The notes below the pieces were generated by a model. That model was not told the DNA's origin. It saw only the letters and a program-made list of their open reading frames with translations, and ran no database searches. Shown in pieces: positions 16,814 to 18,701 of a stretch of 18,701 nt of DNA. Source of the stretch: Ruminococcus sp. UBA7013 (GTDB taxonomy: Bacteria; Bacillota; Clostridia; Oscillospirales; Ruminococcaceae); assembly GCA_002449585.1 (NCBI GenBank), contig DJXD01000020.1:1-18701 (forward strand). The letters are read 5' to 3'. The translations under genes and the position numbers were made by a program. Each line of letters begins with the position of its first letter. The stretch's first letter is position 1.

Positions 16814-17562
16814 ACATCTTCAGCTTTCGACTCTGTTTCCTTAGATGATTTTAAATAATCTGTCTGAATTGCAAATGCCTTAATTTCAATATTCTGTAAA
16901 CTGCCTGAAAGTGAATCATCCTCTCTTGCATTACAGAAAATCACTTTGTTGAACAATGGTGTATCTGTTGTTTGACTGGGGTATAAAATCGCCATTGTAT
17001 CATCGCTATTACCACCCGTCCATGCATAAAGATAAGTATAGCTGATAATTTCACCTGATGAATTCATATTTTCAGTTGTGTATTTATCCATATAATACCA
17101 TCCGGTATTATACTGCTGTTCACTGCTAAGTTGGTCAGATGTATAGGATTCAACATTGTTTTCAGTCTTAATAAACCGAAACAGTGGAATTGTATGTGTA
17201 TTATGTATAACTGTTGCTGTGTTGCCGTCATCATCTGTGATGATTGAATTTGAAATGATTGCTTTTCCCTTGTTTCCATCGGTATTTTCTACAACAATTT
17301 CCTGTGTTGGAACAGTCACTTGCATAAATACATAGGCAGGTACTTCATCTGTATTGACAATGTAAGGATCTTTATCAACTTTTTGCTCTGGAACTATTAC
17401 TTGATTAGAATTCCAACTTGGCTCAGTGATTTTAATTTGTAGTGCAGAGGCACTAAAAGAGTTAGTAACAACATCTCCGCTTGTAAAGTAAGCCACAAGC
17501 CCCGAAACAATAGTAAATGCAGCAAGTGTGACTGCAAGTGTACGAAGTTTTCCTTTATCCAT
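16792..17562 (-). CDS. SipW-type secreted protein, TasA-like (first in operon)
   Basis: This protein has 256 residues. ATG 17562 is preferred over GTG 17568 because GAGGAGG lies 7 bases before the ATG but only one base before the GTG. MDKGKLRTLAVTLAAF begins a hydrophobic helix up to about 24, followed by AYFTSGDVVTNSFSASA, a textbook SipW-dependent signal. Mature segments include LQIKITEPSWN, VDKDPYIVNTDEVPAYVFMQ, GWYYMDKY, TPLFNKVIF and IEIKAFAIQTD, consistent with the beta-sandwich of TasA/camelysin relatives. It is the promoter-proximal gene of the operon and overlaps sipW, the usual kind of linkage between a SipW substrate and its peptidase. A major subunit of an extracellular fibre is a reasonable guess; amyloid formation cannot be read from the sequence. 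Confidence 0.86.
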   Translation of the reverse strand: MDKGKLRTLAVTLAAFTIVSGLVAYFTSGDVVTNSFSASALQIKITEPSWNSNQVIVPEQKVDKDPYIVNTDEVPAYVFMQVTVPTQEIVVENTDGNKGKAIISNSIITDDDGNTATVIHNTHTIPLFRFIKTENNVESYTSDQLSSEQQYNTGWYYMDKYTTENMNSSGEIISYTYLYAWTGGNSDDTMAILYPSQTTDTPLFNKVIFCNAREDDSLSGSLQNIEIKAFAIQTDYLKSSKETESKAEDVWQYLSK

Positions 17563-17605
17563 AAGCACGCCTCCTCAACCTAATTATAAAGGGCTACTAT
17601 TTACA

Positions 17606-17634
17606 ATTATACCATAAACTTGAAGAAAATGCAA
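17606..17634 (-). promoter_or_regulatory. promoter of the SipW operon
   Basis: On the - strand, TTGCAT (17634-17629) and TATAAT (17611-17606) are 17 bases apart. The -10 box is perfect and its end is 43 bases from the start codon. The same TTGCAT hexamer is followed by TATAATT in front of the coiled-coil TasA-like gene. Confidence 0.85.
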
Positions 17635-17762
17635 TAGAATTTCAAAAAAAGAACAAACTCTTAATCTGTTTATTATTGATTTTCCAAATCCTGAAAAAGG
17701 AACTGTGCTGAACAAGCCGTTTCATCGTCAATCATCCTCTTAGCTGGAAGATACGATATGCC

Positions 17763-17803
17763 AAAGCCCCAGAGAACTTTAAAAGCTCCCTGGGGCTTTT
17801 TTT
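17763..17803 (+). terminator. terminator with no gene in front of it
   Basis: The stem pairs AAAGCCCCAGAGAA with CTCCCTGGGGCTTT (about 12 of 14 pairs) and is followed by seven T. It points in the + direction. The bases before it (17640-17760) contain no gene that I recognise, so it may end a lost or small transcript, or insulate the next promoter. Confidence 0.85.
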
Positions 17804-17840
17804 GCGGGTATTGCTTTAGTGATTTAATGTGATAATAGAC

Positions 17841-17869
17841 TTGACAAATTCCCTATTCTATGGTATACT
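17841..17869 (+). promoter_or_regulatory. sigma-A promoter of the Rpn-family gene
   Basis: A perfect TTGACA (17841-17846) and TATACT (17864-17869) are separated by 17 bases. The start codon follows 26 bases after the -10 box. Confidence 0.92.
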
Positions 17870-17895
17870 AAAGAAAACGAAAGGACGTGAACCCA

Positions 17896-18701
17896 ATGGG
17901 AAAACGTGACACCTACACCAAACAGTATATCGCTCGTCCCCAGATATTCGCAGATGCGTTTAATTATCTGCTTTATAAAGGCAGACAGGTGATGAAGCCT
18001 GGTGCTCTGAAACCTGTGGATACCACAGAAGTGATTATTCCATACGGAAATAATGCAGAAGTACCGGTTCAGAAATATCGTGATAATATGAAAATCTGGG
18101 CGGCAATGCAGGATGATGATGCAGTATATGTGCTTCTTGGAAGCGAAAATCAAAGTAATATCCACTATGCAATGCCTGTGAAAGATATGCTCTATGACAG
18201 TATCAACTACGCTGCTCAGGTAGATGCTGCAAGGCAGTCTTATAAAAACTTTAAGTTTGATGAAGATGGTGTGAAAATTTCACTGACACGTTCGGAATTT
18301 TTATCAGGATTCCACAAAGGCGACAAACTGATACCTGTCATCACAGCAGTGATTTATTTCGGTACAGAAAAATGGGATACCCCTATGAGTATTCATGAAA
18401 TGCTCAATGTGCGTGAAGAATTGCTGCCGTTTATTCCGGATTACCGCATCAATCTGATTGCGCCAGCAAACATTCCGGACAGTGACTTTTCCACGAGAGA
18501 TGTTGCAGGCAAATTCCACACAGGATTTGGCACACTGATGCAGGTTATCAAACATCAGAACGAAATCGGAGTTGCTGATATTCTGAGCAATGCTCCGAAA
18601 ATCGATGAAGCCTCAGCGGATATGATTGCAGAGGTTGCCAATATCAAGTTTGAAAAGTCTGTTGACGAGAAAGGAGAGGTTGATATGTGTAAAGGTATGG
18701 A
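17896..18701 (+). CDS. Rpn-family PD-(D/E)XK nuclease/putative transposase, 3' partial
   Basis: The frame is open from ATG 17896 to the window edge, with 268 codons seen and no stop. ATG follows AAAGGA by about 10 bases; GTG 17887 is too close to that site. DAFNYLLYKGRQVMKP (about 20-35) and the strand PVITAVIYFGTEKWDTP (147-163), followed by SIHEML, are typical of the Rpn recombination-promoting nuclease / transposase_31-like PD-(D/E)XK group of Clostridia. Members of this family are often multicopy and are annotated as transposases, though RpnA acts as a DNA nuclease that promotes recombination. I see no terminal inverted repeats. It marks the edge of the surface-protein block and has its own promoter. 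The family call is good; the activity is not shown. Confidence 0.8.
   Translation, partial: MGKRDTYTKQYIARPQIFADAFNYLLYKGRQVMKPGALKPVDTTEVIIPYGNNAEVPVQKYRDNMKIWAAMQDDDAVYVLLGSENQSNIHYAMPVKDMLYDSINYAAQVDAARQSYKNFKFDEDGVKISLTRSEFLSGFHKGDKLIPVITAVIYFGTEKWDTPMSIHEMLNVREELLPFIPDYRINLIAPANIPDSDFSTRDVAGKFHTGFGTLMQVIKHQNEIGVADILSNAPKIDEASADMIAEVANIKFEKSVDEKGEVDMCKGM

Noticed and set aside
17640..17760. Small ORF or tRNA before the orphan terminator
   Set aside because: No cloverleaf pairing seen, and the short frames lack starts with ribosome sites.

Overview
The window looks like a chromosomal segment of a low-to-mid GC, Gram-positive gut Clostridia bacterium, most like Ruminococcus and its relatives (Oscillospiraceae). 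The reasons are strong AAGGAGG ribosome sites, a threonine T-box leader ahead of thrS, a Clostridia-type threonyl-tRNA synthetase, several SipW-type signal peptides with a SipW-like signal peptidase, SpaA/CnaB adhesin modules and an Rpn-family nuclease/transposase. The genus is inferred from protein style only.

Layout. 1-485: remnant of a VanZ-like membrane protein with an in-frame TAG. 488-3241: a Thr-specific T-box riboswitch, then a small two-helix membrane protein of unknown function (TTG start), then thrS and its terminator. 3303-14750 (+ strand): a surface block. It has a promoter with an 11-T tract, a 717-residue TasA/BsaA-like secreted protein with a long Ala-rich coiled coil inserted in it, a compact structured spacer, and a giant adhesin of about 2950 residues. 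The adhesin is built of SpaA/CnaB-like modules and ends in a BspA/DUF285-like segment. Its reading frame is broken twice, by a frameshift near 9762 and by an in-frame TAA at 10275, leaving three open segments. A strong terminator closes the block.

14767-17634 (- strand, converging on the adhesin): an operon with an excellent promoter encoding a TasA-like protein, SipW signal peptidase, and two more SipW-type secreted proteins. 17763-17803: a + strand terminator with no recognisable gene in front of it. 17841-18701: a sigma-A promoter and the first 268 codons of an Rpn-family PD-(D/E)XK nuclease/transposase that runs off the window.

How it may work together (inference): SipW would process the precursors of the three small TasA-like proteins and of the coiled-coil TasA/BsaA-like protein, which would assemble outside the cell as a matrix or fibre. 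The adhesin, with its ordinary long signal peptide, would be secreted separately and add isopeptide-stabilised modules to the same surface. The most unusual parts are the coiled coil inside a TasA-like fold, the T-tract in its promoter, and the doubly interrupted, anchorless adhesin facing the SipW operon.
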